Assembly: GCA_000828075.3 (NCBI GenBank)
Contig: JXCB02000023.1
Span: 248,001-312,000 of the forward strand
Reading direction: 5' to 3'
Length of the DNA stretch: 64,000 bases
Source of the DNA: Tolypothrix campylonemoides VB511288
GTDB lineage: Bacteria; Cyanobacteriota; Cyanobacteriia; Cyanobacteriales; Nostocaceae
Shown one piece after another: positions 15,430 through 23,392 of the stretch (the stretch's first letter is position 1; each line of letters starts with the position of its first letter). The notes beneath the pieces were generated by a model. It was given only the letters and a program-made list of their open reading frames with translations, searched no databases and was not told the DNA's origin. Position numbers and translations under genes: made by a program.

Positions 15430-18400
15430 ATGGAGGCTACTGCCAATATGTTTCAGATGCCTGAAAGTTTCATCAAAGAGGTAGCTACTAGCTATGGTGT
15501 TACCAAAACAGAGCTAGATGCTTTGCTGCTGGCAATAAACGATTGTCCAGGTGCTGAGATAGCTGTTAAGCTAAATATCTCCCAGCCAGCAGTCAGAAAA
15601 AGACTAGGAGAAAGCTACCGCAAATTTGGCATAGAAGGCAGTGGTAATAAAAAACTCAGTAACCTCAAGCAAACGCTGTTAACCCAATACCAAATAAGTA
15701 AAGCAATTAGCAGAACCCCACGTGAAGATTGGGGAGAAGCCGTAGACGTTGATGGTTTTTGGGGACGAGAAGAGGAAATTGTTAAGTTAGAGCAGTGGAT
15801 TCTAGGAGATAGTTCTCAGCGCTGTCGGTTGGTTGCAATATTAGGCATAGGAGGGATTGGTAAAACAGTCCTAGCAGCACGAATTGCCAAAAAAGTACAG
15901 AAAGATTTTGATTACCTGATTTGGCGATCGCTTCACAACGCTCCACCTTTAGGAGATCTTCTCACACAACTACTACAGTTTTTACCTAAAGAAGCTGAAC
16001 CTGACTTGTCAGATAACGATAACAGCAAAATCCTACGGCTGATTGAGGTTTTGCGGAAACACCGTTGTTTGGTCATTTTAGATAAAGTAGAAGCAGTACT
16101 CCGGAGTGGTAAAGGTAGAGCTTACGAAAGGGCGGGAGAGTACCAAGAAGGATATGAGAAATACGGCTATTTCTTTAAAAAGGTTGCAGAAGCAGGACAT
16201 GAGAGCTGTTTACTACTAACAAGCCGAGAAAAGCCTAAGCAAGTCGCCCTACTTGAGGGAAAAAACCTGCCAGTGAAAGTGTTGCATCTTGTAGGATTGA
16301 ATCTAGAAGATGCTAGGGCAATGCTGAAAGATAAGGGATTTTCCTGTCCAGATGATCAGTTAAGGGAATTAGTAGAACGATATTCAGGCAACCCCTTAGC
16401 GTTAAAGATAGTTGCCACCACAGTTTACAACTTATTTAGCAATAATATTGGGGAATTTTTAAACCAAATTCAACAAGAAACAGCAGTTTATGGGGATATT
16501 CGCTCTCTTTTAGACCAACAATTTAATCGCCTATCAGATTTGGAAAAACGACTGATGTATTGGTTGGCAATTCATCGCGAATATGTTTCCCTAACAGAAC
16601 TTAAAAACGACTTAATGACAACAGAACCAGCAATTAGTGTGTTAGAAGCTGTAGAATCTTTGTTGCGGCGATGTCTCATAGAGACCGCTCCGCGAACGCT
16701 CATTGAAAAAGAAGCAGGTTCAGGTAGGTTTCGCTCCTCATCTGTTGTCATGGAGTACGTCACAGAGCAATTGATTGAAAAAGCTTATCAAGAAATCCGC
16801 CAAGGAAACTGTTTAGGAGTTATTGACCATTATCCACTCATGAAGGCGCGATCGCTTGATTACATCCGCGAAACACAACAGCGATTAATTCTCGAACCAG
16901 TCAAAAAGAAGCTATTAACGACTTTTGGCAAAGAACTAGAACCTAAGTTACGTCGGATGCTCGCTAACTTACAACAGCAATCTCCTCTACAAAAAGGATA
17001 CGCTGCTGGAAACCTAATTAATCTGCTGCGTCAACTTCAAATCAAGCAATCAACTGAGCAATCACAAATTGATTTGAGCGGGCGTGATTTTTCCAATCTC
17101 AGTATCTGTCAAGCATATCTCAAAGATGTCAATTTACAAAACACTAGCTTTACCAATGCTGATCTGACAGGTTCGGTATTTACTGAAACACTATCCAGTC
17201 TGGTATCAGTCAGGTTTAGCCCTAATGGAGAGTATTTTGCCACAGGTGCAATCAACGGCGAAATGCACCTCTGGCGGACTCGTGATACCAAACAACTTCG
17301 CATTTACAAAGGACATACTGCTTGGGTTTGGGGAATTGCATTCAGTCCAGATACTCAACTCCTGGCAAGTGGCAGTGCAGATTATACTGTTAAACTTTGG
17401 AATATACACACAGGAACGTGTCTTTACACACTTAAAGAACATACCAATAAAGTTTACTCTGTTGCCTTTAATCCTCAAGGCACTCTCTTAGTCAGCGCTG
17501 GTGAAGACCAAACGATTAAAGTGTGGGATATTCAAACCAGGAATTGCTTAAGAACTCTTGAAGGTCATACAGATTGGGTTTGGTCTGTGACTTTCTGTCC
17601 CGTTGACAATAATATCCTGGCAAGTGGTAGCGCTGATGGTACAATCAAGCTTTGGGACGTAAACACAGGTGAATGCCTAAAAACCTTAAAAGGGCATAGT
17701 AGCAAAGTTTACTCTGTAAGTTTTAGTCCCAATGGGCAAATACTAGCAAGTGGTAGCAAAGACCAAACCGTTAAACTTTGGGATGTTTCCACAGGAAAAT
17801 GTCGGAAATCCTGGAATGGACACAGCAAAACAATTTACTCTGTACGTTTTAGTCCAGATGGGAAAATCATTGCTAGCTGTAGCGAAGACCGGACAATCAA
17901 GTTATGGAATATTGATACAAGTAAATGTCTGAGAACTTTACGAGGGCATACCAGTCAAGTGTGGGCGATCGCTTTCACTTCCAGTCCCGATGGACGCATA
18001 CTGATTAGCAGCAGCGATGATCAAACAGCAAGGCTTTGGGATGTAGAGACAGGCAATTGTCTCAATTTGTTGCAAGGCTACACCCGTGGTGTCTATTCAG
18101 TCGCATTCAGTCCCGACAGCCAGGTTTTGGCGAGTGGTCTTGATGACAATACCATCAGATTATGGAACTTGCGTACGGCTGAATGTCACTTAATAGGCAA
18201 ACATCAAGGACGCATTCGTTCCATTGCCTTTAGTCCAGATGGGCAAATTCTTGCTAGCGGTGCTGGTGATTATACCATAAAACTGTGGGATGTTAAAGAT
18301 GTCAGTCACAGCAAATGCTTGAAAACTCTCACAGGACACACTAACTGGGTGTGGACAGTCGTTTTCAGCCCAGATGGACAAACCCTAGCCACCAGCAGCG

Positions 18401-19074
18401 AAGACCAAACTGTACGAATATGGGATACTCGAACAGGTGAATGTCTTAAAATTTTAGAAGGACATACTCATTGGGTGTGGACAGTAGCTTTCAGTCCAAA
18501 TGGTAGTCTGCTTGCTAGTGGAAGTGCTGATAATACAGTTAAGCTTTGGGATGTCAGCACAGGAGAATGTATTGCAACTTTAGCAGACCACAAAAATTTA
18601 GTTTGGTCAGTCGCATTTAGTCCTAATGGAGAGTTTCTGGCAAGTGGGAGTGAAGACCAAACTGTTAAGCTTTGGGATGTCAGTACAGGTAAATGTTTAA
18701 AAACTTTAGAGGGACACACTCAACAAGTTTACTCAGTAGCTTTTAGTCCAGATGGGCAAAGCCTTGCTAGTGGAAGTGGCGATACAACTATCAAGTTGTG
18801 GCAAGTTAGCACAGGTATCTGTTTAGACACGCTTACCCGTGGACACACAGCAGCGATTCGTTCAGTAGCGTTTAGTTCTAACGGTCAGTTACTTGCAAGT
18901 GGTAGTGAAGATGAAAATATTCAGTTGTGGGATGTAGATAAGTGTAGCCGACAGCGTCAACTAAAATCTGACCGACTTTACGAACGCATGGAAATTACAG
19001 GCATTACCGGTTTGACAGATGCAGAGAAATCCTCTTTGAAAGCTTTGGGTGCGATCGAAACAGTAGATAATTAG
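15430..19074 (+). CDS. STAND signalling protein: HTH, NB-ARC ATPase, WD40 repeats
   Basis: A 1214-residue multidomain protein. In order: a winged helix/HTH-like N-terminus (about 1-95); an NB-ARC ATPase with Walker A GIGGIGKT (139-146) and a Walker B-like strand LVILDKVE (214-221); a helical linker; a short pentapeptide-like run (LKDVNLQNTSFTNADLTGSVF, positions about 562-583); about 14 WD40 repeats (about 590-1180) likely forming two propellers; and a C-terminal tail found in many cyanobacterial WD40 proteins. STAND proteins switch on when the repeat domain senses a ligand. Walker B has Lys where Asp is usual (LDDVE), which may weaken ATP hydrolysis. A Kir-type channel gene follows after 58 bases on the same strand. 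Confidence 0.9.
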   Translation: MEATANMFQMPESFIKEVATSYGVTKTELDALLLAINDCPGAEIAVKLNISQPAVRKRLGESYRKFGIEGSGNKKLSNLKQTLLTQYQISKAISRTPREDWGEAVDVDGFWGREEEIVKLEQWILGDSSQRCRLVAILGIGGIGKTVLAARIAKKVQKDFDYLIWRSLHNAPPLGDLLTQLLQFLPKEAEPDLSDNDNSKILRLIEVLRKHRCLVILDKVEAVLRSGKGRAYERAGEYQEGYEKYGYFFKKVAEAGHESCLLLTSREKPKQVALLEGKNLPVKVLHLVGLNLEDARAMLKDKGFSCPDDQLRELVERYSGNPLALKIVATTVYNLFSNNIGEFLNQIQQETAVYGDIRSLLDQQFNRLSDLEKRLMYWLAIHREYVSLTELKNDLMTTEPAISVLEAVESLLRRCLIETAPRTLIEKEAGSGRFRSSSVVMEYVTEQLIEKAYQEIRQGNCLGVIDHYPLMKARSLDYIRETQQRLILEPVKKKLLTTFGKELEPKLRRMLANLQQQSPLQKGYAAGNLINLLRQLQIKQSTEQSQIDLSGRDFSNLSICQAYLKDVNLQNTSFTNADLTGSVFTETLSSLVSVRFSPNGEYFATGAINGEMHLWRTRDTKQLRIYKGHTAWVWGIAFSPDTQLLASGSADYTVKLWNIHTGTCLYTLKEHTNKVYSVAFNPQGTLLVSAGEDQTIKVWDIQTRNCLRTLEGHTDWVWSVTFCPVDNNILASGSADGTIKLWDVNTGECLKTLKGHSSKVYSVSFSPNGQILASGSKDQTVKLWDVSTGKCRKSWNGHSKTIYSVRFSPDGKIIASCSEDRTIKLWNIDTSKCLRTLRGHTSQVWAIAFTSSPDGRILISSSDDQTARLWDVETGNCLNLLQGYTRGVYSVAFSPDSQVLASGLDDNTIRLWNLRTAECHLIGKHQGRIRSIAFSPDGQILASGAGDYTIKLWDVKDVSHSKCLKTLTGHTNWVWTVVFSPDGQTLATSSEDQTVRIWDTRTGECLKILEGHTHWVWTVAFSPNGSLLASGSADNTVKLWDVSTGECIATLADHKNLVWSVAFSPNGEFLASGSEDQTVKLWDVSTGKCLKTLEGHTQQVYSVAFSPDGQSLASGSGDTTIKLWQVSTGICLDTLTRGHTAAIRSVAFSSNGQLLASGSEDENIQLWDVDKCSRQRQLKSDRLYERMEITGITGLTDAEKSSLKALGAIETVDN

Positions 19075-19132
19075 AACTATATATCCTGGGTTCGTTTTAC
19101 CATAACTCCATTGTCGGTGAAAAAAACTATCG

Positions 19133-20026
19133 ATGAAAAAGACTCGTCGAAAAGTCCCAAAACCTCGGATGATTAACAACTGCGACGGCGGCTTCAACGT
19201 CGTGCGTATAGGTGCATCCAACTACCGTTGGCGTGACCCATATCATTTGCTACTCACTCTTTGCTGGTATAAAACTCTAGCACTTATCAGTTTAGGGTAT
19301 GTACTCGCTAACGCCTTTTTTGCCTTGGCGTATCTTGCTGGAGGAGATGGTATTGAAAATGCGCGTCCGGGTAATTTCTTCGACGCCTTTTTTTTCAGTG
19401 TCCAGACTATGGCATCTATCGGTTATGGGGCGATGTATCCCAAAACAGCCTATGCCAATATCTTAGTTACCATTGAAGCGCTATTGGGGCTTATGGGGTT
19501 GGCAATGGCGACTGGGCTAATGTTTGCCCGGTTTTCTCTTCCCCAAGCGCGAGTCATGTTTAGCCGTGTAGCGGTCATTACTCCCTATAACGGTCTACCA
19601 ACTTTGATGTTTCGGGTAGCTAACGAACGTCAAAACTGGATTTTAGAAGCACAAATCCGGCTGAGTTTGGTACGTAGCGAAATTACTAAAGAAGGTGATG
19701 TGATGCGTCGATTTTATGATATGTCACTGGTTCGCAGTCAGTCACCACTTTTTGCCCTTACCTGGACTGTCATGCACCCAATCGACGAAAGTAGTCCTTT
19801 GTATGGAGTCACACCAGAAGCGATGATTGAAGATGATATGGAAATCGTGGTCACTTTGACTGGGCTTGATGAAACGGTAACTCAGACTATCCATGCCCGT
19901 CACTCGTATGTCGGTGAGGAAATTCTTTGGAATATGCGGTTTGTCGATATTTTGTCCAAAACACGCGATGGCAGGCGCAGTATTAATTACACCCGCTTTC
20001 ATGATGTCGTGCCAATTGGAGATTAA
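19133..20026 (+). CDS. KirBac-type inward-rectifier potassium channel
   Basis: A 297-residue channel with two membrane helices (about 45-68 and 107-134) around a pore loop whose filter is SIGYG (95-99); Kir channels usually have TIGYG or TVGYG. The C-terminal 160 residues match the cytoplasmic immunoglobulin-like gating domain of Kir/KirBac proteins (LMFRVANERQNWILEAQIRL). It should form a tetrameric K+ channel in the cytoplasmic membrane. It starts 58 bases after the STAND gene with a weak ribosome site, so co-transcription is plausible. Its stop overlaps the convergent minus-strand ATPase stop by 4 bases. Confidence 0.9.
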   Translation: MKKTRRKVPKPRMINNCDGGFNVVRIGASNYRWRDPYHLLLTLCWYKTLALISLGYVLANAFFALAYLAGGDGIENARPGNFFDAFFFSVQTMASIGYGAMYPKTAYANILVTIEALLGLMGLAMATGLMFARFSLPQARVMFSRVAVITPYNGLPTLMFRVANERQNWILEAQIRLSLVRSEITKEGDVMRRFYDMSLVRSQSPLFALTWTVMHPIDESSPLYGVTPEAMIEDDMEIVVTLTGLDETVTQTIHARHSYVGEEILWNMRFVDILSKTRDGRRSINYTRFHDVVPIGD

Positions 20027-21255
20027 GCTGCATTTAGTTGCTGAGTTAACCAGTTGCGGAAACTGGAATGATACAAGCTGTAACGGGTTTTTCCTTCTAT
20101 GCGTTTCATCTGTAAGAACTCCAGCCAATTCTCTAACACTTCCTCAATATCAAATTCATCTTCATCAATAATTTGGGCAATATCTTCCGCAGACACACCT
20201 CCCCCCTTTTTAAGGGGAGTTTGGGGGGGATCTACGAGGACGCGAAGGACACCCAACGAAACACCAGGCAAACCCTGACCTTTCATCTTCTGCCAATGAC
20301 TTTGGTAATAGGCGACTAAACCAGGAGGTACTAGAGACGTTGTATGCAACATCTCCACAACTTGGAAAGGTTCGGGGTAGAAACCCTCGGCAATGGCTGG
20401 TAAAATCTGGCTTAGGTACATGAAATTGTTTTCACTGGCAGCAGTTAAGCGTGCAATGAATTCTTGCTCAGTTGACCTCTCCCCCAACCCCTCCCCTGCA
20501 AGGGGAGGGGAGTCCTGTTCCCCCCTTCCCTCGTAAGGAAGGGGGGTTAGGTATCGCTGAATGTATGCTTGCACATCTTCCCGGTTTTCTTCTGGGTACT
20601 CTGCTAAATCAAGTGTCTGGGATGGCGCTTCGATTAACAAACCTGATTTTTCTCTCAAAAAGGGGCGGCGGGTGAGGAGGAAATAGACTTTATCAGGAAG
20701 ATATCTGGGAAGATAGAAGAGATTTGAACCAGGAGATTGACTTTTATGGTTAATTGTGCTTAAGCCATCAATGGCAATAATCAGCCGTTGATGGGGTTCT
20801 AGCTGGTCGCTGATTTTCTGGAGAAGGAGAGAAAGAAACCAACTTCCTTCTGTGGCTTTATCGGGAAGTGCGATTGCGCGGAGCGCAGCGCCGGAGGCGA
20901 TCGCATTTGTAGAGGAATAATATTGTTTCCCCGCATCGGGATAATGTCTAATAAGTTCAGTGCAAATGGTCGTGAGAAATTCTTCAGCCCGATTTTTGCC
21001 CTCAAGTTGGGCGTTGTAATAGACAACATGGGGATTTTCCGTCACGTACTTAGCAAGGATGGCACTTTTGCCGCTACCAGGTGCGCCGACTATGGTGAAG
21101 TAACCCCGGTTATAGCGGTGGAGAAAGTTGGTGATGGCAGTGAAGACGAATTGGCGATCGACAAAGTTTTGGCTTTTTTCTTGAATGACTTGCAGAAACT
21201 CGGTTGGGTAGGAGGCGGTATTGATCAGGGTTGGGAGTCGAGGTGGAGTGTTCAT
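20023..21255 (-). CDS. NACHT-like P-loop ATPase carrying repeat-derived peptides
   Basis: A 410-residue ATPase with Walker A GAPGSGKS (57-64) and Walker B RLIIAIDGL (157-165). It is clearly related to the ATPase at 23393-24964 (shared SENNFMYL, LDLAEYPEE/LDLRASQ, YHSSFRNWL/YHASFLDFL segments) but lacks that protein's N-terminal 150 residues. Three stretches absent from the relative are translated repeats: about 20870-20904 (NAIASGAALRAIAL), 20474-20552 (LPYEGRGEQ...GEGLGERS) and 20196-20232 (PPQTPLKKGGG). All keep the frame open. I chose the ATG at 21255, three bases after the WD40 stop; the longer frame reads back into WD40. Its role is unknown. Confidence 0.8.
   Translation of the reverse strand: MNTPPRLPTLINTASYPTEFLQVIQEKSQNFVDRQFVFTAITNFLHRYNRGYFTIVGAPGSGKSAILAKYVTENPHVVYYNAQLEGKNRAEEFLTTICTELIRHYPDAGKQYYSSTNAIASGAALRAIALPDKATEGSWFLSLLLQKISDQLEPHQRLIIAIDGLSTINHKSQSPGSNLFYLPRYLPDKVYFLLTRRPFLREKSGLLIEAPSQTLDLAEYPEENREDVQAYIQRYLTPLPYEGRGEQDSPPLAGEGLGERSTEQEFIARLTAASENNFMYLSQILPAIAEGFYPEPFQVVEMLHTTSLVPPGLVAYYQSHWQKMKGQGLPGVSLGVLRVLVDPPQTPLKKGGGVSAEDIAQIIDEDEFDIEEVLENWLEFLQMKRIEGKTRYSLYHSSFRNWLTQQLNAA
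20196..20232. repeat. Palindromic repeat inside coding sequence (1)
   Basis: CCCCCCTTTTTAAGGGG followed by GTTTGGGGGG is a common intergenic palindrome in Nostocales. Here it lies inside the ATPase gene and is translated on the minus strand as PPQTPLKKGGG. Confidence 0.65.
20474..20552. repeat. Palindromic repeat inside coding sequence (2)
   Basis: Two adjacent hairpins (CCCCTCCCC/GGGGAGGGG type and CCCCCCTTCC/GGAAGGGGGG type) of the dispersed GGTTGGGG family are embedded in frame in the ATPase gene. They add about 25 residues at a place where the related ATPase has ordinary helix sequence. Confidence 0.7.
20870..20904. repeat. HIP1-containing repeat inside coding sequence (3)
   Basis: GCGATTGCGCGGAGCGCAGC followed by GCCGGAGGCGATCGC is a GC-rich dispersed element ending in a HIP1 octamer. 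It lies in frame within the ATPase gene just before Walker B. A related element is at about 25020-25070. Confidence 0.6.
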
Positions 21256-21257
21256 GG

Positions 21258-23231
21258 TTACGCCTCCATCCCTTCGAGGCGGAGGAAATGTATACGTCCT
21301 GTTACTTCGCCTGCTGCAATTGTCACTCCATCCCGTGCAACCGCACAGCACAGTAACGTACCATCCGCAGTGAAACTAGCAATTAACTCCCCTGTTTTCA
21401 GATTCCAAACTTTGAGAGTCCTGTCCCTTGAACCAGAAATCACCTGCTTGCCATCAAGGGTAATGCCAACTGCATTTACCGAGTTGCAATGACCAGTGAG
21501 GGTAAACTTCTCCTGTCCCGTTTCCAGATTCCAAACTTTGATTGTCTTGTCATCAGAACCAGAAATCGCCTGCTTGCCATCGAGGGTGATGGCGACTCCA
21601 CACACTGAAACGCTGTAACCAGTGAGAGTGAATGCCTCCTCCTCGTGTTTCAAACTCCAGATTTTGACAGTGTTGTCAGTTGAAGCAGAAATCACCTGCT
21701 TGCCATCAGGGGTGATGGCAACTGCTCTTACGGAGATGCTATGACCAGTGAGGATATACTTCTCTTGCGCCGTTTCCAAACTCCAGACTTTGACAGTGTT
21801 ATCAGTTGAACCAGAAATCACGTACTTGCCATCAGGGGTGATAGCGACTGCACTTACCGAGTTGCGATGACCAGTGAAAGTGAACTTCTCCTCCGCTGTT
21901 TCTAAACTCCAGACTTTGACAGTGTTGTCAGCTGAGGCAGAAATTACCTGCCTGCCATCAGGGGTGACAGCGACTGTATTTACCGAGTCGCTATGACCAG
22001 TGAGGGTAAATTTCTCTTGCGCCGTTTCCAAACTCCAGACTTTGACAGTGTTATTAGTTGAACCAGAAATCACGTACTTGTCATCAGGGGTGATGGCGAC
22101 TGCACTTACCGAGTTGCGATGACCAGTGAAAGTGAACTTCTCCTCCGCTGTTTCTAAACTCCAGACTTTGACAGTGTTGTCAGCTGAAGCAGAAATTACC
22201 TGCTTGCCATCAGGGGTGACAGCGACTACTCTTACCCCCCAGATGCTATGACCAATGAAGGTAGACATCTTCTCCCCCGTGTCCAGATTCCAGACTTTGA
22301 CAGTGCTGTCCTTTGAACCAGAAATCACCTGCTTGCCATCAGGGGTGACGGCAACTGCTTTAACCCGGTCGCGATGACCAGTGAGGGTAAACTTCTCCTG
22401 TCCCGTTTCCAGATTCCAAACTTTGAGTGTCTTGTCACCTGAACCAGAAATCACGTGCTTGCCATCAGGGGTGACGGCAACTGCTTTAACCCAGTCGCGA
22501 TGACCAGTGAGGGTAAACTTCTCCTGTCCCGTTTCCAGATTCCAAACTTTGAGTGTGTTGTCACTTGAACCAGAAATCACCTGCTTGCCATCAGGGGTGA
22601 CGGCGACTGCATTAACCCAGTCGCGATGACCAGTGAGGGTAAACTTCTCCTGTCCCGTTCCCAGATTCCAAACTTTGAGTGTGTAGTCCTTTGAAGCAGA
22701 AATCACGTGCTTGCCATCAGGGGTGACGGCGACTGCTTGAACTGAGGAGCTATGACCAGTGAGAGTGCGGATTAATCGTCCCCCAGGCGGTGTTAAGTTA
22801 GGGGTCAAGGGACGTAACCAAGGGGTAGCTTTCGATTGTTTTGCTACTTCCAGCATTGCCTGAATCTCAAGCACTTCAAAAGACATCAAACGCCCCAACA
22901 ATTGCTCTACCAGTTGCATCTTATCCTTAGATAAAATATGCGCTGACAGTTTCAGCGCTCCTTGAATCAATTTCAGCCCTCTTACCTTATAGGGATTGTA
23001 CTGTGAATTTGTTAATACTTCTGGATCGTCAACCAAATCATAATCATTAATTAGCGCATCTACCCCAAACTCAGAATGGTTAATCTTTTCTGCTATGAAC
23101 TGAAAATTAGTCAGGAGATTGTAATACTTTTCTAAATTTCCTGACTGCACAAGATTATAGGGAAATCTGCTGAGATAAGCTTTTTGGAAGTATGACTTTT
23201 TTGATGTTAATTTGTGAGCAATTTCGACCAT
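21258..23231 (-). CDS. WD40-repeat protein, probable C-terminal half of a split STAND gene
   Basis: A 657-residue protein. The first 150 residues are helical (AYLSRFPYNLVQSGNLEKYY), a segment that in cyanobacterial STAND proteins lies between the ATPase and the WD40 domain. About 12 WD40 repeats follow (about 153-657) with the local signature VTPDGKHVISGSxDxTLKVWNLETGQEKFTLTGH split over repeats; some DNA units are nearly identical. The ATG at 23231 lacks a good ribosome site. Upstream, the same frame continues once a 122-bp repeat is removed (see 23256-23390), joining it to the ATPase at 23393-24964 apart from one TGA. It may be expressed on its own or be a pseudogene half. Confidence 0.75.
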   Translation of the reverse strand: MVEIAHKLTSKKSYFQKAYLSRFPYNLVQSGNLEKYYNLLTNFQFIAEKINHSEFGVDALINDYDLVDDPEVLTNSQYNPYKVRGLKLIQGALKLSAHILSKDKMQLVEQLLGRLMSFEVLEIQAMLEVAKQSKATPWLRPLTPNLTPPGGRLIRTLTGHSSSVQAVAVTPDGKHVISASKDYTLKVWNLGTGQEKFTLTGHRDWVNAVAVTPDGKQVISGSSDNTLKVWNLETGQEKFTLTGHRDWVKAVAVTPDGKHVISGSGDKTLKVWNLETGQEKFTLTGHRDRVKAVAVTPDGKQVISGSKDSTVKVWNLDTGEKMSTFIGHSIWGVRVVAVTPDGKQVISASADNTVKVWSLETAEEKFTFTGHRNSVSAVAITPDDKYVISGSTNNTVKVWSLETAQEKFTLTGHSDSVNTVAVTPDGRQVISASADNTVKVWSLETAEEKFTFTGHRNSVSAVAITPDGKYVISGSTDNTVKVWSLETAQEKYILTGHSISVRAVAITPDGKQVISASTDNTVKIWSLKHEEEAFTLTGYSVSVCGVAITLDGKQAISGSDDKTIKVWNLETGQEKFTLTGHCNSVNAVGITLDGKQVISGSRDRTLKVWNLKTGELIASFTADGTLLCCAVARDGVTIAAGEVTGRIHFLRLEGMEA

Positions 23232-23255
23232 TTCTTGTCGTTTTATTGGTTTGGT

Positions 23256-23390
23256 GTAAATCTCGTTTCCAGGTTCTACCTGGAAATGCAGTTCCTAGCG
23301 GCTCTGGCGCTTTGTAACAGAGGCGGAGCCTCTCAATACGCATTCCCAGTCTGAGACTGGGAACGAGGTAAAACGAGGTAAATCTCGTTT
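23256..23390. mobile_element. MITE-like repeat that splits a STAND gene
   Basis: GTAAATCTCGTTT occurs at 23256-23268 and 23378-23390. Between them lie three hairpins: TTCCAGGT/ACCTGGAA, AGAGGCGGAGCCTCT and TTCCCAGTCTGAGACTGGGAA. The distance between the two direct repeats is 122 bases (not a multiple of 3). Deleting one repeat unit puts the ATPase frame and the WD40 frame in register: both read GAG-ATT-TAC across the repeat. It has no coding capacity of its own. Confidence 0.7.
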
Positions 23391-23392
23391 TC

